From Streptosporangium album (GTDB taxonomy: Bacteria; Actinomycetota; Actinomycetes; Streptosporangiales; Streptosporangiaceae), in the NCBI RefSeq assembly GCF_014203795.1, contig NZ_JACHJU010000001.1, positions 1,674,001-1,738,000 on the forward strand: 64,000 nt of DNA. Reading direction: 5' to 3'. Each line of letters opens with the position of its first letter. The stretch's first letter is position 1. A program made the translations under genes and the position numbers. Positions 35,305 to 44,008 of the stretch are shown piece after piece. The notes beneath the pieces are model-generated. The model did not search any database, was not told the origin of the DNA, and saw only the letters and a list, made by a program, of their open reading frames with translations.

Positions 35305-35540
35305 CGTTTCCGCAGCTCATGGCTTTGTACGGCAGGCACCAGGCGCCCCGGTCGAGCACGGGAAGATCAGACGCGGATCTTGAAAGTTTGGTTCCATGAT
35401 TTTGGTAACGAACTCATATCGGTCAAGCGGTCTGCCCGATTTATAGCTTTTTAACCGTTCTTTGCCTAGTACGGTCTCCTCTTGTCTCTTTACGTATGCG
35501 TGGGCCGTCCCGAGCGGCCCGCGGCAAAGAAGGAGCTAGA
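35305..35540 (+). promoter_or_regulatory. AT-rich leader of protease paralog 2
   Basis: The stretch 35378-35470 is far more AT-rich than its surroundings (for example TTGAAAGTTTGGTTCCATGA and TTTATAGCTTTTTAACCG), consistent with an independent promoter. GAAGGAG precedes the TTG start at 35541. No start codon with a coding frame is seen here. Confidence 0.45.
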
Positions 35541-37124
35541 TTGAACTCCCGAGCCAAGCGTCTGGTCCTCCCCCTCGGTGGAGCCCTCGTGGCGACCACC
35601 ATGATCGGCGCCCCCCTCGCCGGCGTGGCTCAGGCCGCGCCCGCGCCCGACGTCAAGTCGTCGGCGCTCACCACCTCCGGTAACGCGAAGGCCATCGCGG
35701 GCTACTGGAACTCCTCCAGGCTCAAGTCGGCGAAGAGCTACGTCACCGACTCCACCGTCTCCGCCAAGCTGTCGAAGACCGGCGCCGCCAGGGCCGCCGC
35801 CGACGGCAAGCCGGGTGTCGTCGCCCCGACCGGCGAGGGTGGCAAGTCCGCGGGCCGATCCAAGAACCTGAACCTGCCGATCACCACGGGCAAGGTCTTC
35901 TTCGTCGACGGCAAGGGCCAGGAGCGCTGGTGCTCCGGCACCTCGGTGCAGTCGAAGTACCGCAACCTGGTCGCCACGGCGGGCCACTGCGTCTACGACA
36001 CCGACACGAACAAGCCGTTCAGCAACTTCGTGTTCATCCCCGGCTATTACCAGGGCAAGGCTCCCTGGGGCATCTACGTCGGCGCCAAGGTCAACACCCA
36101 CGACGACTTCACCGTCTACGAGGACTACGACTACGACTACGCCTTCGTCAACGTCTACAACGGCTTCAAGCAGACGGGTGTCAAGGAGACCAGCAAGTCG
36201 GAGTACACGGCCGCCAAGGGCTTCAAGTACACCGAGGACAAGGCGATCACCCAGTCCGAGTTCGAGGCGGGCTACGAGAAGTACGGCGAGCTCGGCCCCT
36301 ACTGGAAGAAGGCGGCCGACCCGACCGTCGAGACCGTCGCCAAGCCCAGCGACGTCACTTCCAAGAACGTCGACGAGTACATCGCCACCGGCAAGGACGG
36401 CGTCAAGCTGACCGCCGCCGAGGTCGTGGAGAGCGTCTACACCAAGGCGCCCAAGGGCTTCGAGAACGGCAACCAGTTCGAGCGGAAGACCGTCAAGACC
36501 CCGATCAGCCAGGAGGAGTACGCCAGGCTCCTCAAGGAGAAGGGCGACGGCAAGTTCCTCGGCAAGCTCGAGGCCACCAAGGACGCCAACGGCACCGAGA
36601 TCGCCTGGTTCAAAACTCAGTACTTCGTCAAGAAGTGGGTCAAGACCACCGTCAAGGAGCTGTACTTCCACACCCGGTACTTCGTGGTCCTCACCTCCGA
36701 CGCCGGCCGCCTCGGCGACAACGTCGGCGGCCAGGGCTTCACCTGGAACCAGAAGCTCGGCAAGAAGGTCTTCGTCTTCGGCTACCCGACCGGGGCCCAC
36801 CCCGACGGCAACCGGCCCTACTCCGGCCAGACCATGAAGTGGTGCTACGGCACGACCGGTGCCGCTCCCGTCGTCTCGGCGTTCAAGGCCGAGGAGCAGC
36901 AGGCGATCAAGTGCGCCTTCACCCCCGGTGCCAGCGGCGGCCCCTTCCTGCTGCAGTACAAGAGCAGCAAGCGGACCGGCTACCTCAACGGCGTCGTGAG
37001 CCTGACGGTCGACAGCGACAAGAACAACCGCTACGACCGGGTCACCACCCCGTACTTCAACGGTGAGACCTACGGCATCTACAAGCACGCCGCCAACCTC
37101 TGGACCGGGAAGCTTCCCTCCTAA
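35541..37124 (+). CDS. Secreted trypsin-like serine peptidase with large insert domain, paralog 2
   Basis: 527 residues from the TTG at 35541 (GAAGGAG upstream, same NSRAKRL start as paralog 1). Signal peptide about 1-33, propeptide with GYWNSSRLKSA, mature start near LPITTGKVFF. Triad His149 (ATAGHCVYD), Asp199 (DYDYDYAFV), Ser465 (TPGASGGPFLL), Cys pair at 131/150 and 435/458. Between Asp and Ser it carries about 155 extra residues (roughly 212-388), Lys/Glu/Tyr rich with SEYTAAKGFKYTEDKAITQS and QEEYARLLKEKGDGKF. I do not recognise this insert; a similar one occurs in paralog 4. It may shape substrate access or bind the cell wall. Confidence 0.86.
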   Translation: MNSRAKRLVLPLGGALVATTMIGAPLAGVAQAAPAPDVKSSALTTSGNAKAIAGYWNSSRLKSAKSYVTDSTVSAKLSKTGAARAAADGKPGVVAPTGEGGKSAGRSKNLNLPITTGKVFFVDGKGQERWCSGTSVQSKYRNLVATAGHCVYDTDTNKPFSNFVFIPGYYQGKAPWGIYVGAKVNTHDDFTVYEDYDYDYAFVNVYNGFKQTGVKETSKSEYTAAKGFKYTEDKAITQSEFEAGYEKYGELGPYWKKAADPTVETVAKPSDVTSKNVDEYIATGKDGVKLTAAEVVESVYTKAPKGFENGNQFERKTVKTPISQEEYARLLKEKGDGKFLGKLEATKDANGTEIAWFKTQYFVKKWVKTTVKELYFHTRYFVVLTSDAGRLGDNVGGQGFTWNQKLGKKVFVFGYPTGAHPDGNRPYSGQTMKWCYGTTGAAPVVSAFKAEEQQAIKCAFTPGASGGPFLLQYKSSKRTGYLNGVVSLTVDSDKNNRYDRVTTPYFNGETYGIYKHAANLWTGKLPS

Positions 37125-37142
37125 GGCACGGACGTCGTGAGT

Positions 37143-37175
37143 GTGGAGGGGCCCTCGCCATGGGGGTCCCTCCAC
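37143..37175 (+). terminator. Terminator of protease paralog 2
   Basis: GTGGAGGG (37143-37150) pairs with CCCTCCAC (37168-37175), extended by inner GCCC/GGGG pairing, 18 bp after the stop and followed by GCTTTG. Confidence 0.7.
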
Positions 37176-37331
37176 GCTTTGACGGGGTACTTATGCCTTG
37201 TAGGACAGGCTTCATCGGATAACGGTGTAGAGCACACCGAACAACTGAGCTGCCCAAATCTCAGTTGATCTGGAAAAATAGTCCCCCTCACCCCCTGTTC
37301 CCCTCCCGATCCCCCGAAGGAAACGGCCCTC

Positions 37332-38519
37332 ATGTCCCCCCGCGTACGGCGGTTCGCGACCACCCTCGGCGCCCTCGTCGCCAGTGGTGTGTTCGCGCTG
37401 TCCACGTTCGCCGGGGGTGCACACGCCGACACCGCTTACTTCTCCGCGGTGCCCGGCAGCATCAGCTCCTTCGAGCTCACCAAGACGAGCACGGACATGA
37501 AGCGGATCGCGGAATACTGGAGCCCGAGCAGGATCAAAGAGGCGCAGAACAACACGCCGGCCACGCCCGAGGCCAAGCCCAGCAACGGCGGCACCACCTC
37601 GGCACCCGCCTCCCCCACCCCCACCGGCACGACCGCCGGCGCCACGGCCGCGGCCGCGGGCGGCGAGAGCACGACCGCCGCTGTCACGACCGCCCTGACC
37701 TACAGCAGCGCCGCCTCGACCTCGCCGACCGTCCAGCCCACCCTCCCCAGGAGGGTCCCCCCGGTCGCCGGCACCTCCCCGATGACCGTCGGCAAGGTGT
37801 TCTTCCGGATCGGCGACAAGGACTACTGGTGCTCCGCCTCGTCGGTGGCGTCGAAGAGCCGGAGCCTGGTCGCCACGGCCGGCCACTGCGCCTACGACGC
37901 CAAGCAGGGCAGGCACGCCGAATACTGGATCTTCATCCCGGGCTACGACAGGGGCGACACCCCGTACGGGATCTACGTCGGCCACTCCCTCAACCTGCAC
38001 GAGAGCTTCGTCGGCCGCGGCGACTACGACTACGACTACGCCTTCGTCAACGTGCACGACGGGTTCAAGTGGAAGCCGGGCAAGACCGTCGGCACCTACG
38101 AGATGGAGCCCGTGGGCAAGCTGGAGGACAACGTCGGCGGGCAGGGCCTGGCGGTCAACCGCGGCACCGACCAGTCCACCCTCGCCTTCGGCTACCCCGC
38201 CGCCCCCCAGATCGACGGCAGCAGGCCGTACGACGGCCAGAAGCTGAGGTCCTGCGTCGGACGCACCAAGAAGAGGACCGCCCCCACCTACCTGGTGGAG
38301 AAGGGCATCGCGCTCAGCTGCCAGTTCACCGGCGGGGCGAGCGGCGGCCCCTGGCTGGTCAACTACGACCCCGCCATCGGCCTGGGCTACCTCAACGGCG
38401 TCAACAGCTTCGCCTGGGACACCGACGTCGACCGGAAGTACGACCTGATCTCCTCGCCGTACTTCACCGCGTCCACCTACAACGTCTACAGGTGGGCGGA
38501 CAGCCAGCACGCGCAATGA
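37332..38519 (+). CDS. Secreted trypsin-like serine peptidase, paralog 3
   Basis: 395 residues, the only paralog with an ATG start (GAAGGAAA upstream). Signal peptide about 1-33 (TTLGALVASGVFALSTFAGG), propeptide with EYWSPSRIKEAQ and then an Ala/Thr/Pro-rich spacer of about 75 residues. Triad His185 (ATAGHCAYD), Asp235 (DYDYDYAFV), Ser337 (TGGASGGPWLV); Cys at 167/186 and 308/330. No insert domain. The more divergent sequence suggests an older duplication than paralogs 1, 2 and 4. Confidence 0.87.
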   Translation: MSPRVRRFATTLGALVASGVFALSTFAGGAHADTAYFSAVPGSISSFELTKTSTDMKRIAEYWSPSRIKEAQNNTPATPEAKPSNGGTTSAPASPTPTGTTAGATAAAAGGESTTAAVTTALTYSSAASTSPTVQPTLPRRVPPVAGTSPMTVGKVFFRIGDKDYWCSASSVASKSRSLVATAGHCAYDAKQGRHAEYWIFIPGYDRGDTPYGIYVGHSLNLHESFVGRGDYDYDYAFVNVHDGFKWKPGKTVGTYEMEPVGKLEDNVGGQGLAVNRGTDQSTLAFGYPAAPQIDGSRPYDGQKLRSCVGRTKKRTAPTYLVEKGIALSCQFTGGASGGPWLVNYDPAIGLGYLNGVNSFAWDTDVDRKYDLISSPYFTASTYNVYRWADSQHAQ

Positions 38520-38573
38520 CCTCGCGGAGACCACCCGGCCCCGGGACGAGGGGCCGTTCTTCCTTCTCTCACC

Positions 38574-38603
38574 CGTGGGACCCGGCAGCCGCCGGGTCCC
38601 ACG
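38574..38603 (+). terminator. Terminator of protease paralog 3
   Basis: CGTGGGACCCGGC (38574-38586) pairs perfectly with 38591-38603 around AGCC, followed by CCTGTTT. Confidence 0.85.
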
Positions 38604-39131
38604 CCTGTTTCCGGAGCCGTGACGGCGTGACAGCCCCTCTTGGGGACGTCGACCTCGTCCCGGAGCGCCCTGTGGGCTCCTGCCGTCCTCGGGTCCGAGG
38701 CCTTCACCCGGCCGTGCGGACCCGAATCTGGGTCCTTCCGGAGGCGCTCAGCCCCTGATTTCACGGCTTTCCTGGACTCCCGGCGCTCCGGCTCGGTCGC
38801 GTTAGACGTGACTTCGGCCGGATCGGTGCCATTGATCGCATGTGATCTGCGTCACATCGATGTCGTGACTGAACGTACCGGGGCACTCACGCCACATCGG
38901 TCACATTTACAACAGCCTTACGCCTATCTGCGGAAACACAGTGCTCCCCCCTCAACCACACCAAGGGTTCCGGCGCCACTTAAACATCACAGAACGATCA
39001 CGGCCGGACGCATGGGGTCCTAATCCGCCAAAGCGGCTTCCGGTTCTCAAGATCCGCACTGTATGTTCTGGCTATCCCTTTACTGACGCATGGGACGCAA
39101 GAAGCGTTCCACATCAGACCAAGGAGTTACC
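38604..39131 (+). promoter_or_regulatory. Long upstream region of paralog 4
   Basis: 528 bp with no convincing gene. It contains a perfect Crp-type palindrome (38841-38856), a moderately AT-rich zone around 38890-39000, and AAGGAG at 39121-39126 before the TTG start. This is the longest leader in the protease array and implies its own regulation. Confidence 0.5.
38841..38856. promoter_or_regulatory. Perfect Crp (cAMP receptor protein) box
   Basis: TGTGATCTGCGTCACA fits TGTGA-N6-TCACA exactly, with flanking A/T extending each arm to 6 bp. Actinobacterial Crp proteins recognise this consensus. It lies 276 bp upstream of the paralog 4 start; whether it activates or represses depends on the unknown transcription start. 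Confidence 0.65.
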
Positions 39132-40664
39132 TTGAAGCGCATCCTCCTCCCCGCCGGTGGTGCTGTCCTCGCCACCGGTCTGCTGGCCGCCGGTCTGGCC
39201 GGTACCGCTAGCGCCGCTCCCGACTGGGCGTCCGACACGATGGCCAAGGACGCTCCGTCCGCGGTCGAGGTCGCGAAGTTCTGGTTCGAGAACAACGGCA
39301 AGACCAACAACCTGGCCGCTGCCACGGCTTACAACATCGAGACCTCGGCTTCTTCCGGGCTGAAGGCTTCCGGCGGGTACACCCCCGACGGCAAGCCCGG
39401 CGTCGTCGCCCCCATCGGCGAGGAGAAGAAGACCACCTCCACGGTGAAGAACATCAACCTGCCGCGCACCATCGGCAAGGTGTTCTTCGAGGCTCCCGAT
39501 GGCAGCCTGAAGTGGTGCTCCGCCACCTCGATCCAGTCGAAGTACCGCAACCTGGTCGCCACGGCCGGTCACTGCGTCTACGACGACAAGAAGAACGCCA
39601 GCGTCATGAACAAGTGGGTCTTCGTGCCCGCTTACTACCAGGCCAAGACGCCTTACGGCATCTACGTCGGCAAGACGGCCTACACCCACTATGACTACAG
39701 CGTCTTCAACGACCGCGACCGCGACTACGCGTTCGTGACCGTGTACAACGGCATCCAGCTTGGTGGCGGCAGCTCCAAGGAAGTCTCGAAGGCTGACTGG
39801 GACAAGTTCAGTGGCAAGAAGGGCCACAAGGACGTCGAGATCACCTTCGACGAGTACAAGAAGGGTCTGACCAACGACCCGACGGGTGCTTACTGGGCCG
39901 ACGAGGCGACCGCGGACTCCGACCCCGCCCCGACCGGACCGGACTACCCCGGCGCCGTGATGGGCCGCAAGGAAGTCAGCCTGACCGACTACACCGCTGC
40001 GGGTATCGGCAAGGGCAACGGCAAGCGGCTGGGCGAGCCGGTCGTCACCCCGCTGACCAAGGCCGAGTATGACACGCTCAGCGCTGCCGAGGGTGACAAG
40101 AAGCCGAAGGGCACCCTGTCCAACACTGACGGCAACTACACCCTCACGCAGTACTACGTGCAGGAGTGGTACAAGCCGGGCACGAAGAAGAAGTACTACC
40201 ACACCACGTACGTCGTCTTCGATGGCTTCATCAAGGACGTCGGCCGTCTCGGCGAGGCTGTCGGCGGCCAGGGCTTCACCTGGAACCAGAAGACCGGCCA
40301 GACCGTGTTCGTCTTCGGTTACCCGGCGGGCCCGCACCCCGACGGCAACAAGGCCTACACCGGCGTTACGCCGAAGTGGTGCTACGGCAAGACCTCCGGC
40401 AAGGTGTACGTCTCCGCGGCCGAGAAGGTCGAGGAGCACGTTGGCCTCAAGTGCTCGATGACCGAAGGCGCCGACGGCGCCCCGTGGCTCGTCAAGTACA
40501 ACAACGGCAAGCGTCTCGGCTACGTCAACGGCGTCACCAGCCTGTTCGGCGACCAGGACAAGAACGGTCGCTACGACCTCAGCACCTCGGCCTACTTCGA
40601 CGGCGAGACCGCTGCGGTTTACAACCAGGCTGCCGCTGTGTGGTCCGGCTCGATCGTCAAGTAG
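39132..40664 (+). CDS. Secreted trypsin-like pseudoprotease with insert domain, paralog 4
   Basis: 510 residues from the TTG at 39132 (AAGGAG 5 nt upstream); an ATG at 39090 has no ribosome site. Signal peptide about 1-29 (LLAAGLAGTASAAP), propeptide with KFWFENNGKTNN, mature start near LPRTIGKVFF. His147 (ATAGHCVYD) and Asp198 (DRDYAFV) are kept, but the nucleophile is Asp448: the Ser motif GASGGPW is EGADGAPWLV here, codon GAC at 40473-40475, so one Gly is also lost. Cys pairs 129/148 and 417/441 are kept. An insert of about 150 residues (212-367) resembles that of paralog 2. By eye it uses more T-ending codons (GCT, GGT, CGT). Probably folded and secreted but inactive as a serine protease. 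Confidence 0.85.
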   Translation: MKRILLPAGGAVLATGLLAAGLAGTASAAPDWASDTMAKDAPSAVEVAKFWFENNGKTNNLAAATAYNIETSASSGLKASGGYTPDGKPGVVAPIGEEKKTTSTVKNINLPRTIGKVFFEAPDGSLKWCSATSIQSKYRNLVATAGHCVYDDKKNASVMNKWVFVPAYYQAKTPYGIYVGKTAYTHYDYSVFNDRDRDYAFVTVYNGIQLGGGSSKEVSKADWDKFSGKKGHKDVEITFDEYKKGLTNDPTGAYWADEATADSDPAPTGPDYPGAVMGRKEVSLTDYTAAGIGKGNGKRLGEPVVTPLTKAEYDTLSAAEGDKKPKGTLSNTDGNYTLTQYYVQEWYKPGTKKKYYHTTYVVFDGFIKDVGRLGEAVGGQGFTWNQKTGQTVFVFGYPAGPHPDGNKAYTGVTPKWCYGKTSGKVYVSAAEKVEEHVGLKCSMTEGADGAPWLVKYNNGKRLGYVNGVTSLFGDQDKNGRYDLSTSAYFDGETAAVYNQAAAVWSGSIVK

Positions 40665-40718
40665 TCTTGATGATCAGCTGAGTCCGGGGGTCCAAACCTC
40701 GAACTCACCCTGCTTCAC

Positions 40719-40750
40719 CCGAAGGGCCCGGCTCGCGCCGGGCCCTTCGG
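40719..40750 (+). terminator. Terminator of paralog 4
   Basis: CCGAAGGGCCCGG (40719-40731) pairs perfectly with 40738-40750 around a 6-nt loop, followed by CCTTTG. Confidence 0.88.
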
Positions 40751-40878
40751 CCTTTGTCAGGGGCTTTCTCCCGTGTCTCCCGGAAGCGCCGGATCCCCCT
40801 GGGAAACGTCAGGCCCTCCCAGAGAACGCCAGGCCCTCCCGGAGCACCGGTCTTCCGCAGGAACCTCCCCCTGGAACG

Positions 40879-42237
40879 TCAGGCGATGCTGAGCTCCCGG
40901 CTCCGCGCCTTCAGCTCCACCACGGCCGGCTCACCCGCGAAGGGTTCCATCCGCCGCCGCAGGTCCGCCACGTACGACTGGGTGCGGACCGACTGCAGGC
41001 CCCCCGCCAGATCCAGCGCCTGGCCCGCCGCCACGCAGGCCCGCTCCAGCTCGCCGCATTCGAGCAGCCCCGCCGAGAGCAGCGACAGGTTGAACATCCG
41101 CCCCCGGACGTAGCGCCCGTCCATGTCCAGCGACCGCGTCGCATACCGTACGGTCCCCGGCCCGTCGCCCAGGTCGCGGAAGCAGTGCGCGAACTTGGCC
41201 GACAGGTAGGCCTCGTCGAAGTAGGCGATCCAGTCGGGCTCGTCACCGGTCCCGCGCCGGTCGAAGGCCAGCTCCGCCTCGTGCAGGGAGTCCGCGCAGG
41301 CGGCCCGGTCGTCCATCAGGGCGTGGGCGTGGGCTTCGAGCACGTGCGACTCGGACAACAGGGCGAAGACACCGGCCCGCCGGGCCGACAGCTGGGCGGC
41401 ACGCGCCAGGTCGAGGGCGTGCGCGGGCTGCCCTATGTACAGGGCCTGGTGGCTCATCCCCGCGAGGATCTCCCCGCCGAACCCGTGGTCCCCCCCGCTC
41501 CTGGCCAGCCGGAGCGCCTGGATCAGGTAGCGCTGGGCCAGGCCGTGCTGCTCCAGGTCATAGGCCATCCAGCCGGCCAGCCGGGTCAGCTCGGCCGCGG
41601 CGGAGGCCAGCAGCCTGCCGGTGCTCCCGCTGTAGGAGCCGTCACTGAGCAGCGGCGCGACCGCCGAGTCCAGATATTTCACGACGGCCGAGCGGACCCT
41701 GCCGCCGCCGAACCGGTTGTCCAGCACGCCGAAGGACCGGGTCACCTCCCGAATGGCGGCGATGTCGGCCATGCCCACCCGACGGGACCCGCCCGCGACG
41801 GGACGCCCCTCCAGGGGAAGGGTCAGCCAGCGCAGGGCGCCGGTGGAACCCGCCCCGATCGCGAAGGTCGAGTCGATCAGGAACCTGCGCCTCTCAACGT
41901 CTCCCCGCCACAGTGCCGTCACGGTCGCGATCCCCTCCTGCCATGTGTGGGTGAACTCCTGTCCGAGGTCGAGAGATGTCGGGACGACCGGCAGGCCGAG
42001 GTCTTCCGAGCTGACCGGCCTGCCGAGCCGGAGTGCGAAAATCTCCGCGAGCAGCCCCGGGACCGGATCCCTCGGCCGTTGGCCGCCGATCCAGCGGAGA
42101 ACGGAACTGTGGTCGTACTTCAGACCCGGGAGGCCCCGGGAGACACCGAGATCGTTGATCCTGCGGGACAGTCCCTTGTGGGTGAAACCCGCTTCGGCGA
42201 TGAGTCGCTGAAGCAATCGGTTGGGCTCGCGTTTCAT
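40879..42237 (-). CDS. NsdA-like regulator with TPR-type helical repeats
   Basis: 452 residues from the ATG at 42237 (AGGAG upstream; a GTG 12 bp earlier is also possible). N-terminal REPNRLLQRLIAEAGFTHKG and YDHSSVLRWIGGQRPRD look like a helix-turn-helix. The rest is alpha-helical repeats rich in Ala/Leu (AHALDLARAAQLSARRAGVF, LLASAAAELTRLAGWMAYDL). This matches the NsdA/BldA-related regulators of Streptomyces that negatively affect sporulation and antibiotic production. Whether this member acts the same way is inference. Confidence 0.78.
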   Translation of the reverse strand: MKREPNRLLQRLIAEAGFTHKGLSRRINDLGVSRGLPGLKYDHSSVLRWIGGQRPRDPVPGLLAEIFALRLGRPVSSEDLGLPVVPTSLDLGQEFTHTWQEGIATVTALWRGDVERRRFLIDSTFAIGAGSTGALRWLTLPLEGRPVAGGSRRVGMADIAAIREVTRSFGVLDNRFGGGRVRSAVVKYLDSAVAPLLSDGSYSGSTGRLLASAAAELTRLAGWMAYDLEQHGLAQRYLIQALRLARSGGDHGFGGEILAGMSHQALYIGQPAHALDLARAAQLSARRAGVFALLSESHVLEAHAHALMDDRAACADSLHEAELAFDRRGTGDEPDWIAYFDEAYLSAKFAHCFRDLGDGPGTVRYATRSLDMDGRYVRGRMFNLSLLSAGLLECGELERACVAAGQALDLAGGLQSVRTQSYVADLRRRMEPFAGEPAVVELKARSRELSIA

Positions 42238-42410
42238 CGCTCTCCTCACCCGCTTTCGTCACGTGAGAACCGCCGGGGCTGCGGCAGTGAGCCGCGCCCC
42301 GTGCGACCGCATCCGCCCCTCGTTGCACACTCTTGCCCAGATAGGTGACGGAGCGCTTTGTTTATAGCACGATCCGTGACCGTTTTTTTGATTTTCCGAA
42401 ACACAGAAAA

Positions 42411-42442
42411 GACGCCCCCCGCCCGGTCGGGCGAGGGGCGTC
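42411..42442 (-). terminator. Terminator of the malic enzyme gene
   Basis: GACGCCCC (42411-42418) pairs with GGGGCGTC (42435-42442) with an inner GCCC/GGGC stem. On the minus strand it is followed by TTTTCTG, giving a T-rich tail after the malic enzyme stop. Confidence 0.8.
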
Positions 42443-42517
42443 GTCACGGACGGACCCGGAGATCTTCGCGTGCGATCCCGGAAGCGGATACGGCGGGCCA
42501 GAGGTGGATACGGCGGG

Positions 42518-43720
42518 CTAGAGCCGGGCGACTCCGTCGGCGCGGGCCTGCGCGGCTACCGCGGCGACGACCGCCGGGGCGACGCGCTCGTCGAACGGGC
42601 TGGGGATCACGTAGTCGGCCGACAGGTCGTCGTCGCCGACCACGGCGGCCAGCGCATCTGCCGCGGCCACCTTCATGTTCTCGGTGATGGTGGTGGCGCG
42701 GACGTCGAGCGCCCCCCGGAAGACGCCGGGGAAGGCCAGCACGTTGTTGATCTGGTTGGGGAAGTCGGAGCGACCGGTCGCCACCACCCGGGCGTGCCTC
42801 CTGGCGATCTCCGGGTGCACCTCGGGGTCCGGGTTGGACAGCGCGAAGACGATGGAGCCGGGTGCCATCGAGGCGATGGCCCGCTCCGAGACCGTGGAGC
42901 CCGACAGGCCGACGAACACGTCGGCCCCGGCCAGCGCCTCCTCCGTGGACCCCCGCAGGCCGGCCCGGTTGGTGTCGCGCGCCAGGGCCTCCTTCACCGG
43001 GTTGAGCCCGTCGCGGCCCCGGTAGATCAGGCCCTTGGAGTCGGAGACCGCGATGTCGCCGATGCCGGCGTTGAGCAGGATGCGGCTGACCGCGACGCCG
43101 GACGCGCCCGCGCCCGCCACCACGGCCCGCAGATCGCCCAGCGTGCGGCCGGTCAGCCGGGCCGCGTTCCTGAGCGCCGCCAGCACGACGATCGCGGTGC
43201 CGTGCTGGTCGTCGTGGAAGACGGGGATGTCCAGGAGCTCGCGAAGCCGTTCCTCGACCTCGAAGCAGCGGGGCGCGCTGATGTCCTCCAGATTGATGCC
43301 GCCGAAGGAGGGCGCGAGCCGTACCACCGTCTCGACCAGCGCGTCCACGTCGGTGCAGTCGAGGCAGATCGGCACCGCGTCGACCCCGGCGAACTCCTTG
43401 AACAGCAGCGCCTTGCCCTCCATGACCGGCATGGCGGCGGCGGGCCCGATGTCGCCGAGCCCGAGCACGGCGGTGCCGTCGGAGACGACGGCGACCACGT
43501 TGGGCACCCAGGTGTAGTCGTTGACGAGCTCGGGCCGCTCGGCGATCGCGGTGCAGACCCGGGCCACCCCCGGGGTGTAGGCGAGCGCCAGGTCGGCGGC
43601 GTCGCGGACCGGGACGGTGGAGCGGACCTCCAGCTTGCCGCCGCGGTGCAGGGCGAAGGCCGGATCCAGATCGAGGACGTCGGGAGTGTCGGGAGAAACG
43701 GACGATGGCGTGACGGCCAC
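42518..43720 (-). CDS. NAD(P)-dependent malic enzyme
   Basis: 400 residues. Malic enzyme motifs in order: LALAYTPGVARVCTAIAE (catalytic Tyr region), GDIGPAAAMPVMEGKALLFK (Lys), INLEDISAPRCFEVE (metal Glu-Asp), FHDDQHGTAIVVLAAL (metal Asp), then the nucleotide motif AVVAGAGASGVAVSRILL and FPNQINNVLAFPGVFRGALD. It oxidatively decarboxylates malate to pyruvate. The short length is that of the bacterial MaeA/MaeB core without the phosphotransacetylase tail. Cofactor preference cannot be fixed. Confidence 0.93.
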   Translation of the reverse strand: MAVTPSSVSPDTPDVLDLDPAFALHRGGKLEVRSTVPVRDAADLALAYTPGVARVCTAIAERPELVNDYTWVPNVVAVVSDGTAVLGLGDIGPAAAMPVMEGKALLFKEFAGVDAVPICLDCTDVDALVETVVRLAPSFGGINLEDISAPRCFEVEERLRELLDIPVFHDDQHGTAIVVLAALRNAARLTGRTLGDLRAVVAGAGASGVAVSRILLNAGIGDIAVSDSKGLIYRGRDGLNPVKEALARDTNRAGLRGSTEEALAGADVFVGLSGSTVSERAIASMAPGSIVFALSNPDPEVHPEIARRHARVVATGRSDFPNQINNVLAFPGVFRGALDVRATTITENMKVAAADALAAVVGDDDLSADYVIPSPFDERVAPAVVAAVAAQARADGVARL

Positions 43721-44008
43721 AGCGACCCCTGTAGTTCAGTCAGACAGACGGACAGTTCCTTAGACGCCGTGGCGGGCGTGGCCCGGCTTCGGTAGCCGCT
43801 CGGGGCCCGCTCGCTGAGCACGGTCGTCTGGAGGGGGTACGGGGGTCACCCGTTGGTCGATTGTGCCACATGTTGAGACTCCGGCAGGTGGTGGAGCGAT
43901 GACGGAGCGGCTTACTTTCGATGAGCGGCTCCTTCCAATGCGTGGTGGCGATCTCGCCACCCGTGTAATACTCAGGGCTTCATTCATCACTTACATCGAC
44001 GGGTCGCC

